Positions 9,957 through 18,202 of a stretch of 64,000 bases of DNA are shown here, in pieces. The notes under the pieces were generated by a model, which saw only the letters and a list, made by a program, of their open reading frames with translations, ran no database searches and was not told the DNA's origin. Where the stretch lies: positions 1-64,000 of the forward strand of contig JADJVI010000007.1 in assembly GCA_016710645.1 (NCBI GenBank), written 5' to 3'. Positions within the stretch are counted from its first letter, which is position 1, and each line of letters opens with the position of its first letter. Source of the stretch: Actinomycetales bacterium (GTDB taxonomy: Bacteria; Actinomycetota; Actinomycetes; Actinomycetales; Dermatophilaceae). Position numbers and translations under genes: made by a program.

Positions 9957-10436
9957 GTGACCGCTGAGTTCTCGGAACGCCCCGACTGGCACGAATGGGG
10001 CGTGGGCATCGCGTATGCCGTTGCGGCCCGGGCCGATTGCACGCGACGGCGGGTGGGAGCAGTGGTGTTCGACGAGGCCAACCGAATCCTGTCGACCGGC
10101 TACAACGGCGCACCGTCAGGGCGCACCGGCTGCCTCGACGGAGGGTGCCCGCGCGGGCGCCTCGGCCACGACGAGTTGCCCGAGAACGCACCATACGAGG
10201 ACCCTGGCTCTGCCGGGTTCTGCATCTCGATCCATGCCGAGTCCAATGCGCTGCTCTTCGCCGACCCGGTGCGTCGGCGCGGCGGCTGGATCGCCATCAC
10301 CCATCCCCCGTGCCCGGGCTGCCAGAAGCTGCTCGCCAACTCCGGCCTGCAGACCGCCGTCTGGCCCGCATCGGGCGCGGAGGATGAGCCCGATCGGCCC
10401 GTGGAGTGGCACATTCGCAGGCCGTTTCCTGCCTGA
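9957..10436 (+). CDS. dCMP/cytidine deaminase-family zinc enzyme
   Basis: Zinc-dependent deaminase of 159 residues, most like deoxycytidylate deaminase. The zinc ligands are His93 in ISIHAESNALLFA and the two cysteines of HPPCPGCQKLLANSG near residues 118-121; the glutamate of HAE is the proton shuttle. The N-terminal ARADCTRRRVGAVV and TGYNGAPSGRTGC segments match the dCMP deaminase substrate loop. GTG 9957 is chosen because of the leaderless promoter just upstream and because the protein then has normal family length. Substrate (dCMP or another cytosine compound) is not proven by sequence. Confidence 0.85.
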   Translation: MTAEFSERPDWHEWGVGIAYAVAARADCTRRRVGAVVFDEANRILSTGYNGAPSGRTGCLDGGCPRGRLGHDELPENAPYEDPGSAGFCISIHAESNALLFADPVRRRGGWIAITHPPCPGCQKLLANSGLQTAVWPASGAEDEPDRPVEWHIRRPFPA

Positions 10437-10457
10437 GCGTGGGCCCGAATCGCCACT

Positions 10458-10463
10458 TAGGAT
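10458..10463 (+). promoter_or_regulatory. Leaderless -10 element TAGGAT before ctpE
   Basis: TAGGAT is six bases before ATG 10470, with no Shine-Dalgarno sequence, consistent with a leaderless transcript. Confidence 0.5.
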
Positions 10464-10469
10464 CGGGGA

Positions 10470-12920
10470 ATGGACACCGCCGCCGAGGCTGCCGCCCCGA
10501 CCCTGACCGTCGAGCGTGGCCTCACCGCCGCTGAGGTCGCTGAGCGGGTGCGCGACGGTCGCACCAACGACCTGCCCGATCGCAGTGGCCGCTCGGTGCG
10601 CGAGATCGTTCGCGCCAACGTCATGACGCGGATCAACGTCATCCTCGCCGTGCTCTTCCTGTTCGTCCTGGCGACCGGCTCGCTCATCAACGGGGCCTTC
10701 GGCCTGCTCATCATCTTCAACAGCGGGATCGGGATCATCCAGGAACTGCGCGCCAAGCGCACCCTGGACAACCTCGCGGTCATCGGCGAGGCCAAGCCGA
10801 CGGTCCGCCGCGACGGTGTGTCGGTGACCCTCACCCGCACCGAGGTCGTCGCCGACGACATCATCGAGATCGGTCCCGGTGACCAACTCATCGTCGACGG
10901 TGAGATGGTCGAGGCCCATTCGCTGGAGGTTGACGAGTCGCTGCTCACCGGGGAGGCCGACGCCGTCGTCAAGACCGTCGGTTCGTCGGTGATGTCGGGC
11001 AGTTTCGTCGTCGCGGGCTCGGGCGCCTACCGCGCCACCAAGGTCGGGCGGGAGGCGTATGCCGCGCGGCTCGTCGCGGAGGCCAGCAAGTTCACCCTCG
11101 TGGGGTCCGAGTTGCGCAGCGGCATCGACAAGATCCTCGGGGTGGTGAGCTGGCTGCTCGTGCCTGTGGGCTTGCTCACCATCTTCACCCAGATGTTCCG
11201 GATCGGCAGCGGCTGGCGCGAGGGTGTGCTCGGCATGGTGGCCGCTCTTGTGCCGATGGTGCCGGAGGGCTTGGTGCTGCTCACGTCGATCGCCTTCGCG
11301 GTGGGCGTGATCCGGCTCGGGCGCCGACAGTGTCTGGTCCAGGAACTCCCCGCGATCGAGGGGCTGGCCCGGGTCGACGTGGTCTGCGCCGACAAGACCG
11401 GCACGCTCACCGAGAATGGCATGCGGCTAGCCGAGATTCGCGACCTCATCGCATGCGACCCCGCGGCGTCGACCGTGCTCGGCCACCTCGCCGCGACCGA
11501 GCCGCATCCCAACGCCAGCCTGCAGGCCATCGTCGAAGGCATCCCGCCGGTCGACCGGCCGTGGAACGAGACCCACCACGCTCCCTTCACGTCCGCCCGG
11601 AAGTGGTCGGGATCGACGTTCGCCGACCACGGCACGTGGGTCCTCGGTGCCCCCGACGTCCTCGCTGCCGACGGCACCCCGGCCAGAGTCAGCGCCGAGG
11701 AGATCGGCAGCACCGGCCTGCGGGTGCTGCTGCTCGGGCGTGGCACCCTGCCGGTGACCGACGATGCTGCACCCGGCGAGGTCACACCTGCCGCTCTCGT
11801 GGTCCTCGAGCAGCGGGTGCGACCCGATGCCCAAGACACCCTGGCGTTCTTCGCCGAGCAAGACGTCGCGGTCAAGGTCATCTCCGGTGACAACGCCCGC
11901 TCGGTCGGCGCGGTGACGAGCGGGCTGGGCCTGGTCGGCGGCGCAGACGCGCTCGATGCCCGCACTCTGAGCAAGGACCCGTACGTCGATGCCGAGGGGG
12001 CACCCACCGAGCGGTTCACCGACGCCGTCGCACGGCATACCGTGTTCGGGCGCGTGACCCCGGACCAGAAGCGCAGCATGGTCGATGCGCTCAAGGAACG
12101 CGGGCACACCGTCGCGATGACCGGCGACGGAGTCAACGACGTGCTGGCCCTCAAGCAGGCCGACATCGGCGTCTCGATGGGTTCAGGTTCGCCTGCGACC
12201 CGAGCAGTCGCCCAGATTGTGTTGCTGGACAACCGTTTTGCCACCCTGCCCTATGTCGTGGCCGAGGGCCGACGGGTCATCGGCAATATCGAACGAGTGG
12301 CCAATCTCTTCCTCACCAAGACCGTCTACTCGGTCCTGTTGGCCCTGGTCGTCGGGCTCTGGCAATTGCCCTTCCCGCTCCAGCCAATCCACGTGACGAT
12401 CACCGGCTGGTTCACCATCGGGGTGCCGGCCTTCCTGCTCTCGCTGGCACCCAATCACGAGCGTGCCCAACCCGGTTTCGCCAAGCGGGTGCTGGCCCTG
12501 GCGGTCCCGTCCGGCGTGATCGTCGCGGTAGCCACCTTCACCAGCTACCTGCTCGCGCGCGCAGCCGCCCTGCCGCCGGGCACCTCCGGTCAGGCTGCTG
12601 TCCCAGAGGAGCTGCGCCTGCGCATCGCCACGGCGACCCTCGCCACCCTCATCGTCGCCGCCACCTGGGTACTCGCCGTCGTCGCCCGCCCGTACGAATG
12701 GTGGAAGGTAGGCCTCATCGCCCTCTCGGCCGCGGCATACCTGCTCATCTTCAGCTGGCCGCTCACGGCTCGGTTCTTCCTGCTCGACGCGAGCGACGCC
12801 GGTCTGATGACCCGTGCGCTGCTCATCGGCGTCGTCGCGGCAGCCTTCGTCGAGATCGGGTGGTGGGTGCAACAGCGCCGTAGCGCCAACCCGCGGCGCT
12901 TCTGGGCCACGTCAGACTGA
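10470..12920 (+). CDS. P-type cation-transporting ATPase, CtpE-like
   Basis: Membrane cation pump of 816 residues. Motifs in order: actuator LLTGEADAV near residue 165, PEGL in the helix before the phosphorylation domain, phosphorylated Asp308 in CADKTGTLTENGM, ATP-binding FTSARKWSG, and hinge MTGDGVNDVLALKQADIG. There are about ten transmembrane segments and no N-terminal heavy-metal domain. Overall layout and the DKTGTLTENG signature resemble mycobacterial CtpE, reported to handle calcium, but the ion cannot be read off the sequence. It stands alone as a unit, convergent with the YbbN-like gene eight bases downstream. Confidence 0.88.
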   Translation: MDTAAEAAAPTLTVERGLTAAEVAERVRDGRTNDLPDRSGRSVREIVRANVMTRINVILAVLFLFVLATGSLINGAFGLLIIFNSGIGIIQELRAKRTLDNLAVIGEAKPTVRRDGVSVTLTRTEVVADDIIEIGPGDQLIVDGEMVEAHSLEVDESLLTGEADAVVKTVGSSVMSGSFVVAGSGAYRATKVGREAYAARLVAEASKFTLVGSELRSGIDKILGVVSWLLVPVGLLTIFTQMFRIGSGWREGVLGMVAALVPMVPEGLVLLTSIAFAVGVIRLGRRQCLVQELPAIEGLARVDVVCADKTGTLTENGMRLAEIRDLIACDPAASTVLGHLAATEPHPNASLQAIVEGIPPVDRPWNETHHAPFTSARKWSGSTFADHGTWVLGAPDVLAADGTPARVSAEEIGSTGLRVLLLGRGTLPVTDDAAPGEVTPAALVVLEQRVRPDAQDTLAFFAEQDVAVKVISGDNARSVGAVTSGLGLVGGADALDARTLSKDPYVDAEGAPTERFTDAVARHTVFGRVTPDQKRSMVDALKERGHTVAMTGDGVNDVLALKQADIGVSMGSGSPATRAVAQIVLLDNRFATLPYVVAEGRRVIGNIERVANLFLTKTVYSVLLALVVGLWQLPFPLQPIHVTITGWFTIGVPAFLLSLAPNHERAQPGFAKRVLALAVPSGVIVAVATFTSYLLARAAALPPGTSGQAAVPEELRLRIATATLATLIVAATWVLAVVARPYEWWKVGLIALSAAAYLLIFSWPLTARFFLLDASDAGLMTRALLIGVVAAAFVEIGWWVQQRRSANPRRFWATSD

Positions 12921-12927
12921 TCGGGCC

Positions 12928-13902
12928 TCAGAACAACGCGCTCATCAAGGCACGGCGGGCCGCGGCGACCCGCGGGTCGGCCGTGCCGACGACCTCGAAG
13001 AGCCCCAGCAGGTGTTGCCGGGCCTGATTGCGCTGCTCACCCGAGGTGGCCCGGACCGTATCGACGAGGCGCGCGAAAGCGTCCTGGACGTGACCACCGA
13101 GGACGTCGAGGTCGGCGACCAGGATCTGGGCAGGCACGTCGAGCGGGTCGGCGGCCGCGGCTGCCCGGGCGGCCGCCAGATCGGCGCCCTCGGTGCGCTG
13201 CAGCAGGCGCACTTGCGCCAGCCCTAGCGCGGCATCGGGGTCGGCGGGGTGCTCGGCCAACGCCTGCTCGTATGCCGTGACCGCCCCGGCCAGGTCGCCG
13301 CGCTCAATCGCGTCGTATGCCGTCTGGTGGTATGCCGGGAGCTCTTCGGGCTCCTCCTGCGATGCGGGCGGCGCATCCTCGACTGTCACCCGCCCGGTGA
13401 CGCCGTACTGCGCGGCCAGCTTGAGCAACTCGTCGATCCAGGGCTGAATCTCCGACGGCGGGAGGACACCGACGAACAGCGGGACCGGCTGGCCCTGGAC
13501 CAAGCCCAGGACGCTCGGCACGGACTGAATCTGGAAGGCACGCAGCAGTCCCGGATTGCTGTCGACATCAATCGAGGCGACCTGGAAGCGACCCGCGTTG
13601 CTCCGTGCGACCTCGCCGAGCACCCCGACGAAGGACGCTGACTCGGGGGCCCGCCCAGACCAGAGCACGACGACGACCGGCCAACGCATCGAGGCGGCCG
13701 CGACATCCTGGAAGGTCGCATCGGTGGCCGTGACGACCAAGGCTCCTGCATCCCCCGACGGCCCGCCGGAGGAGCCTGTGGCGCCAGGCGCAGCAGCGGC
13801 TCCGGCAGCACCGGGGCGAGGAGCCGGACGCTTCAAAGCGGACAGGTCGACGGCGCCACGCAGAGCGGCAGCGGTGAATCGAGGTTCGCTCATGGCGGAC
13901 AT
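12928..13902 (-). CDS. YbbN/CnoX-like thioredoxin-fold and TPR protein
   Basis: Predicted co-chaperone or redox-linked holdase of 324 residues. After a Pro/Gly/Ala-rich linker (residues 20-50) comes a thioredoxin fold in which the usual WCGPC is replaced by LWSGRAPES, so it has no redox cysteines. The cis-proline region survives in SIDVDSNPGLLRAFQIQSVPS. TPR-like repeats follow (YDAIERGDLAGAVTAYEQAL, PDAALGLAQVRLL). ATG 13902 and ATG 13893 are both possible starts. The gene sits eight bases after the next hypothetical gene's stop, so the pair is likely co-transcribed. Two copies of ACGGCATAC in sense (13270, 13315) encode Thr-Ala-Tyr here. Confidence 0.85.
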   Translation of the reverse strand: MSAMSEPRFTAAALRGAVDLSALKRPAPRPGAAGAAAAPGATGSSGGPSGDAGALVVTATDATFQDVAAASMRWPVVVVLWSGRAPESASFVGVLGEVARSNAGRFQVASIDVDSNPGLLRAFQIQSVPSVLGLVQGQPVPLFVGVLPPSEIQPWIDELLKLAAQYGVTGRVTVEDAPPASQEEPEELPAYHQTAYDAIERGDLAGAVTAYEQALAEHPADPDAALGLAQVRLLQRTEGADLAAARAAAAADPLDVPAQILVADLDVLGGHVQDAFARLVDTVRATSGEQRNQARQHLLGLFEVVGTADPRVAAARRALMSALF

Positions 13903-13910
13903 TCTTCCAG

Positions 13911-15032
13911 TCAGCTACCGCTGGCCCCGACCAACTGGTCCGCGGCGGCGAGCAGGGCCACCTTGCCCGACTCAGGCACATACCAGACCAGGAACTCGGC
14001 GGACTTGAGTACCGCCTTCTTGTCGATGAGGGTCTTGCCCGAGAGGATGGTGAACTCCCGCGAGGGGGTGAGGGCGTTGGTCGTCGTCTCGGTCAACGTG
14101 TCGGTGCGGTCGAGGATGCCGAAAACGAGAGCGCCTCGTCCAGCGGAAAGCCGGAGCGCCGAGGGAGTGGCGAGCGCGGCGTGGACCTGGGCCAGCGTTC
14201 CAGAACGGCTCAGGGTCCCCGCCTGGGCCTGGGCGTTCTTGAGCAACTCCGCTGCGAAAGTGTCTGCGGTGAACCGGGCGTCTGCGGCCGGACGCGGGAA
14301 GGCGACCGACGCGGCATACGCAGACGCGACATCGCCCACGCCCATCGCCAGACCGGAACCGTCAGTGGCCACGGCGGCGCCCGCGGAGAGAGCTTCGAAC
14401 TGCACGGTAGGAGCCCCGGGCACCAGGGTCGCTTGGGACACGATCCGGTAGCCAGCGGCGGTGTCAGGCGCCTGCAGTAGGACGAGGACCGGAGACGCGG
14501 ACTGTGCCGTGGTGGCGGTGACCGCGATGGTGCGCGGATATTCCGGGCCGCGCGAAATCGCGAGCACCTTGATCGAGTCGGGCCTGAGGGTGAGGTCTGC
14601 CTTCTGATCGGCGCTGAGCGTCGAGGCGAGGGCGGAGCGGGCGTTGGCGGCGTCGAGCGCTCGGCCGGACAGGATAGCGGCTCGTTGGGTGTCGCCGTCC
14701 TTGCCCGCCACCAGTGCGGCCGCGGAGTACTGCCCGAGCAGCGTCGTGGCAATCTCCTTGGCCCGGTCGGGCGTTTCCGCTGACCCTGGTGTTGGGGTAA
14801 CGGACGCGGAGTCTGTCGGAGCCGAGGCACTGGCGCTGGCCGTGGCCGTCGCGCTCGGGGATGCGGCTGCCGTACCAGTCGGATCCGCGGTTGCGGTGGC
14901 GCCGGTCATGCTCGCGCTTTCGGGGTCGTATACCGCCATCCCCGAGCCACAACGAGCCACTCCGACGAGCAACACGAAGCTCGCGACGACCGCTGCAAGC
15001 GGCTTCCAGCGGTCCTGCAATAACAGCTTCAC
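13911..15032 (-). CDS. Hypothetical membrane-anchored extracytoplasmic protein
   Basis: Unrecognised protein of 373 residues. A single N-terminal hydrophobic segment (LAAVVASFVLLVGVARCG, residues 12-29) follows positive residues; the Cys lacks a proper lipobox (Arg at -1), so a membrane anchor is likelier than a lipoprotein. A long Ser/Thr/Ala/Pro-rich linker (residues 40-85) precedes a globular domain with no motif I recognise. GTG 15032 has GAGGAAA upstream. Its stop lies eight bases before the YbbN-like gene, suggesting a shared operon and perhaps a cell-surface role. Confidence 0.75.
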   Translation of the reverse strand: MKLLLQDRWKPLAAVVASFVLLVGVARCGSGMAVYDPESASMTGATATADPTGTAAASPSATATASASASAPTDSASVTPTPGSAETPDRAKEIATTLLGQYSAAALVAGKDGDTQRAAILSGRALDAANARSALASTLSADQKADLTLRPDSIKVLAISRGPEYPRTIAVTATTAQSASPVLVLLQAPDTAAGYRIVSQATLVPGAPTVQFEALSAGAAVATDGSGLAMGVGDVASAYAASVAFPRPAADARFTADTFAAELLKNAQAQAGTLSRSGTLAQVHAALATPSALRLSAGRGALVFGILDRTDTLTETTTNALTPSREFTILSGKTLIDKKAVLKSAEFLVWYVPESGKVALLAAADQLVGASGS

Positions 15033-15148
15033 AACGGTTTCCTCACCTCAGGCAAGGAATCAGGGTAGCCACAGCGATACCCTGCGCCGCAAATCGACGG
15101 CCTGACGGCACCAGTGGTCGCGCGACGCCGGATCGGGCGCCGCCCGTT

Positions 15149-16891
15149 TCAGAACCGCGCCGGCTCCCGGTAGACGCCCCACTCGGCCCTCAGTGCATTG
15201 CAGATCTCACCCAACGTGGCTTCGGCCCGCACTGCGTCGAGCATGGCGGGAATCATGTTCGCCTCGGTGCGCGCGATCTGGACCATGGCGTCGAGGGCTG
15301 TGGAGACGCGGTCCTCGTCGCGGGCCTGCTTGCGCCGGGTCAGCGCCGCCACCTGGTCAGTCTCGACCTCATGGCTGACCCGGAGGATCTCCAGGTCGGT
15401 GCTGATCGACTCGGTGAGGCAGTTGACGCCGACGACCCGCTTGTCGCCCTTCTCCAGCGCGAGCTGGTAGGTGAAGGCCGCGTCCGCGATCTCGCCGGAG
15501 AACCAGCCCTCCTCGATGCCGCGCAAGATGCCCGAGGTCATCGGCCCGATCGGGTGCTCGATCTGCCCGGAGGGACCCGGCTGGCGCCCGACGACGCCGA
15601 GGTCCTTGATCCGCTGGAAGATTGCCTCGGCCTCAGCCTCGATCCGGTCGGTGAGGGCCTCGACATACCACGACCCACCGAGCGGGTCGGCGACGTTGAC
15701 GACGCCGGTCTCTTCCATGATGACCTGCTGGGTGCGCAGCGCGATCTCGGCGGCCTGCTCGGTCGGCAGGGCGAGGGTCTCGTCAAGAGCGTTGGTGTGC
15801 AATGAGTTCGTGCCGCCGAGTACCGCAGCGAGCGCCTCGACGGCAGTGCGCACGACGTTGTTGTAGGGCTGCTGGGCGGTCAGTGACACGCCTGCCGTCT
15901 GGGTGTGGAACCGCAGCCACTGGGCCTTGTCGGTCTTGGCGCCGTAGACATCTCGCATCCACCGCGCCCAGATCCGCCGCGCTGCACGGAATTTCGCGAT
16001 CTCCTCGAAGAAGTCGACATGCGCGTCGAAGAAGAACGACAACCCGGGCGCGAACGCCTCGATGTCCAACCCGCGCGAGAGCCCCAGCTCGACATAGCCG
16101 AACCCGTCGGCGAGCGTAAAGGCCAACTCCTGCGCGGCCGTCGCTCCCGCCTCCCGGATGTGGTAACCCGAGACCGACAACGGCTTGTATGCCGGGATGC
16201 GCTCAGTGCAGAACTCCATGAGGTCACCGATCAGGCGCAAGTGCGGCTCGGGGTCGAAGAGCCACTCCTTCTGGGCGATGTACTCCTTGAAGATGTCGGT
16301 CTGCAGGGTGCCGTTGAGCACGCCGATGTCGACGCCCTGCCGCTCGGCCGCGACGAGGTACATGCAGAACACCGGCACCGCCGGACCCGAGATCGTCATC
16401 GACGTCGTGACGTCGCCGAGCGGAATGTCGGAAAACAGCGTCTCCATGTCGGCGGCCGAGTCGATGGCCACGCCGCAGTGACCGACCTCACCGATGGCAT
16501 GCGGGTCGTCCGAGTCACGACCCATAAGCGTCGGCATGTCGAAGGCGACCGACAGCCCGCCACCGCCGCGGGCAAGGATCATCTTGTAGCGCTCGTTGGT
16601 CTGCACCGCATTGCCGAACCCGGCGAACTGCCGGATCGTCCACGTGCGCCCGCGGTAACCGGTCGGATACAGCCCGCGGGTGAAGGGGAACTCCCCCGGC
16701 CAGCCGATCCGCTCCATCCGCTCACGCTCGGCTTGCGACTCAGGCTCCGGTACGCCGTGCAGCCCCGGCCCGTAGACCGGCTCGACCGGCATACCGGACA
16801 GGGTGGTGAAGTCGGCGTCGCGCACCTGACCCCGCGCCACCGACGCGTCGAACCGGGCCTGCCAGCGTGCCGCACCAGAGGTCTGTTCCAT
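15149..16891 (-). CDS. icmA: Isobutyryl-CoA mutase large subunit IcmA
   Basis: Coenzyme-B12-dependent acyl-CoA mutase catalytic subunit of 580 residues without the C-terminal B12-binding domain, so a separate small subunit (IcmB) must exist elsewhere. Substrate-selecting positions read Phe89 in WTIRQFAGFG and Gln207 in KEYIAQKEW. Family knowledge: Phe/Gln marks isobutyryl-CoA mutase, Tyr/Arg methylmalonyl-CoA mutase, Ile/Gln 2-hydroxyisobutyryl-CoA mutase. It interconverts isobutyryl- and n-butyryl-CoA, linking valine catabolism and butyryl-CoA. It lies directly behind a MarR gene and a perfect palindrome. ATG 16891 has a leaderless -10 element six bases upstream. Close sequence match to Streptomyces IcmA from memory. 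Confidence 0.88.
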   Translation of the reverse strand: MEQTSGAARWQARFDASVARGQVRDADFTTLSGMPVEPVYGPGLHGVPEPESQAERERMERIGWPGEFPFTRGLYPTGYRGRTWTIRQFAGFGNAVQTNERYKMILARGGGGLSVAFDMPTLMGRDSDDPHAIGEVGHCGVAIDSAADMETLFSDIPLGDVTTSMTISGPAVPVFCMYLVAAERQGVDIGVLNGTLQTDIFKEYIAQKEWLFDPEPHLRLIGDLMEFCTERIPAYKPLSVSGYHIREAGATAAQELAFTLADGFGYVELGLSRGLDIEAFAPGLSFFFDAHVDFFEEIAKFRAARRIWARWMRDVYGAKTDKAQWLRFHTQTAGVSLTAQQPYNNVVRTAVEALAAVLGGTNSLHTNALDETLALPTEQAAEIALRTQQVIMEETGVVNVADPLGGSWYVEALTDRIEAEAEAIFQRIKDLGVVGRQPGPSGQIEHPIGPMTSGILRGIEEGWFSGEIADAAFTYQLALEKGDKRVVGVNCLTESISTDLEILRVSHEVETDQVAALTRRKQARDEDRVSTALDAMVQIARTEANMIPAMLDAVRAEATLGEICNALRAEWGVYREPARF

Positions 16892-16897
16892 GGACGA

Positions 16898-16903
16898 AAT
16901 CTA
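16898..16903 (-). promoter_or_regulatory. Leaderless -10 element TAGATT of icmA
   Basis: Read on the minus strand, TAGATT lies six bases before ATG 16891. The -35 position seventeen bases further (16921-16926, TAGTAA) falls inside the adjacent palindrome. Confidence 0.55.
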
Positions 16904-16918
16904 CCGGGGAAGCGGGCT

Positions 16919-16942
16919 AATTACTAGGACGTCCTAGTAATT
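16919..16942. promoter_or_regulatory. 24-bp perfect palindrome, putative MarR operator
   Basis: Half-site AATTACTAGGAC repeated exactly in inverted orientation with no spacer. It is strikingly AT-rich for this genome, lies between the marR stop (16964) and the icmA start (16891), and covers the predicted -35 of icmA. Size and symmetry suit a MarR dimer acting as repressor; the adjacent MarR gene is the obvious candidate. Binding is inference. Confidence 0.75.
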
Positions 16943-16963
16943 GGGGTGGTCGTCCCCGGTCGG

Positions 16964-17482
16964 TCAGCCTTCGGGCGTGAAATCCCCCCGTGCCAGCCGC
17001 ACCTTGCGCAGCAGAGCGAAGAGCTGGTCCTGCTCGTCTCGCGAGAGCATGCCGAGGCCAAACCCTGCGTCGACCAGGTCACGCGTGGCCGACTCCATGG
17101 CCGCGACTCCCGCCGGAGTGATCGCTGCCAACGCTCCGCGACCGTCTTGCGGGTTGGGCAATCGCTCCACGAACCCCGAATCCGCCAGTCGCCGAACGAT
17201 ATTGGTGACCGAGGTCGGATGCACCATGAGTCGCGCCCCCATCGTCGACAGCGGCAGCCGGCCCGATGAGGTGAAGGCGAGCAGCACCAACGCCTCATAG
17301 CGCGCGAAGGTCAACCCGTGCCTGCCCACCACGGCGTCGAAGTCGGCCAGCAGCGCCTGTTGCACCCGCATGACCGAGGTGGCGGCGGCCATGGCCGGCA
17401 CCTCGGACGCGGTCCCCCATCGGGTCTGCCACAGGTGCGCGGCCCGCCGGATGGGGTCGAAACGCAACGGGACCGAGGGCAC
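16964..17482 (-). CDS. MarR-family transcriptional regulator
   Basis: Winged-helix repressor-type protein of 172 residues. The DNA-binding region is LPLSTMGARLMVHPTSVTNIVRRLADSGFV, followed by the wing ERLPNPQDGRGALAAITPAG; flanking helices form the dimer interface. GTG 17482 is chosen because TAGTCT (17489-17494) is placed for leaderless transcription. It is the last gene after an ABC exporter operon and the first before icmA, so it may control either; the palindrome in front of icmA favours icmA. An acyl-CoA ligand would fit but is a guess. Confidence 0.9.
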   Translation of the reverse strand: MPSVPLRFDPIRRAAHLWQTRWGTASEVPAMAAATSVMRVQQALLADFDAVVGRHGLTFARYEALVLLAFTSSGRLPLSTMGARLMVHPTSVTNIVRRLADSGFVERLPNPQDGRGALAAITPAGVAAMESATRDLVDAGFGLGMLSRDEQDQLFALLRKVRLARGDFTPEG

Positions 17483-17488
17483 GGCCTG

Positions 17489-17494
17489 AGACTA
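17489..17494 (-). promoter_or_regulatory. Leaderless -10 element TAGTCT of marR
   Basis: On the minus strand TAGTCT lies six bases before GTG 17482; its first three bases are also the TAG stop codon of the upstream ATPase gene. The marR gene can therefore be transcribed on its own. Confidence 0.5.
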
Positions 17495-18202
17495 GCGGCC
17501 GACGTCAGACCAGGCGGCCCGCCCCGCATCGAGCGCCAGGACGTGGTCGGCCACGGCTGCCGCCTCCGGGTCGTGGGTGGCCATGACGACCGTGCGGCCG
17601 GCCGCGACGCGTTCGCGCAGCAATCGGAGCACCACCTCGCGGTTGCCGTGATCGAGCTCCGAGGTCGGTTCGTCGGCCAGGACCAGGTCCGGGTCCAGTG
17701 CGAGCACGCGCGCCACCGCGACCCGCTGCTGTTGTCCACCGGAGAGTTCCTCGACAAGGTGGCCGCCGGACTCCCCCAGCCCCACCGCGTCCAGCGCCGC
17801 CTCGGTCCGACTCCAGGCCTCGTCGCGGAATACCCCCCGCGCCAACAGCGGCAGGAGCACGTTCTCGGTGGCTGTGAGCACGGCCGCGAGCCCGTTGCCC
17901 TGGGGCACCAACCCCACCCGGGCCCTTCCCCCTCCGGCAGCCCGGTATGCCGTGTCCCCCCGGTCCGCGACCGGGTCGCCGTAGACGAGGACCCGCCCCC
18001 TGGCTGGCTGCACCAGGCCCGCGAGCGCCCAGAGCAGCGTGGACTTCCCGGCTCCAGAGGGGCCGGTGACGGCCAGCAGTCGGTGGGTCGGCAACTCGAA
18101 CCCCACCTCCACGAGCGCGTCGACCGAGCCGAACCGCACGGTCAACTCGTCCGCCCGAACGGCCAAAGGGTGACCCGACACGCCCTCACTCACCTCACTC
18201 AT
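17492..18202 (-). CDS. ABC exporter ATPase (MacB/LolD type)
   Basis: ATP-binding protein of 236 residues, one of two for the FtsX-type permease upstream. Walker A TGPSGAGKSTLLW lies near residue 46, the Q-loop GLVPQGNGLAAVLT near 100, canonical signature LSGGQQQRVAVAR near 145, Walker B DLVLADEPTSELD near 170. ATG 18202 overlaps the stop of the second ATPase (18195), giving tight coupling; a longer upstream reading frame would intrude into that gene. Function: drives export or membrane extraction of an unknown, probably lipophilic, substrate. Confidence 0.9.
   Translation of the reverse strand: MSEVSEGVSGHPLAVRADELTVRFGSVDALVEVGFELPTHRLLAVTGPSGAGKSTLLWALAGLVQPARGRVLVYGDPVADRGDTAYRAAGGGRARVGLVPQGNGLAAVLTATENVLLPLLARGVFRDEAWSRTEAALDAVGLGESGGHLVEELSGGQQQRVAVARVLALDPDLVLADEPTSELDHGNREVVLRLLRERVAAGRTVVMATHDPEAAAVADHVLALDAGRAAWSDVGR

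Noticed and set aside
15149..16891. Methylmalonyl-CoA mutase large subunit
   Set aside because: Phe89 and Gln207 at the substrate positions and the missing B12 domain match isobutyryl-CoA mutase better.
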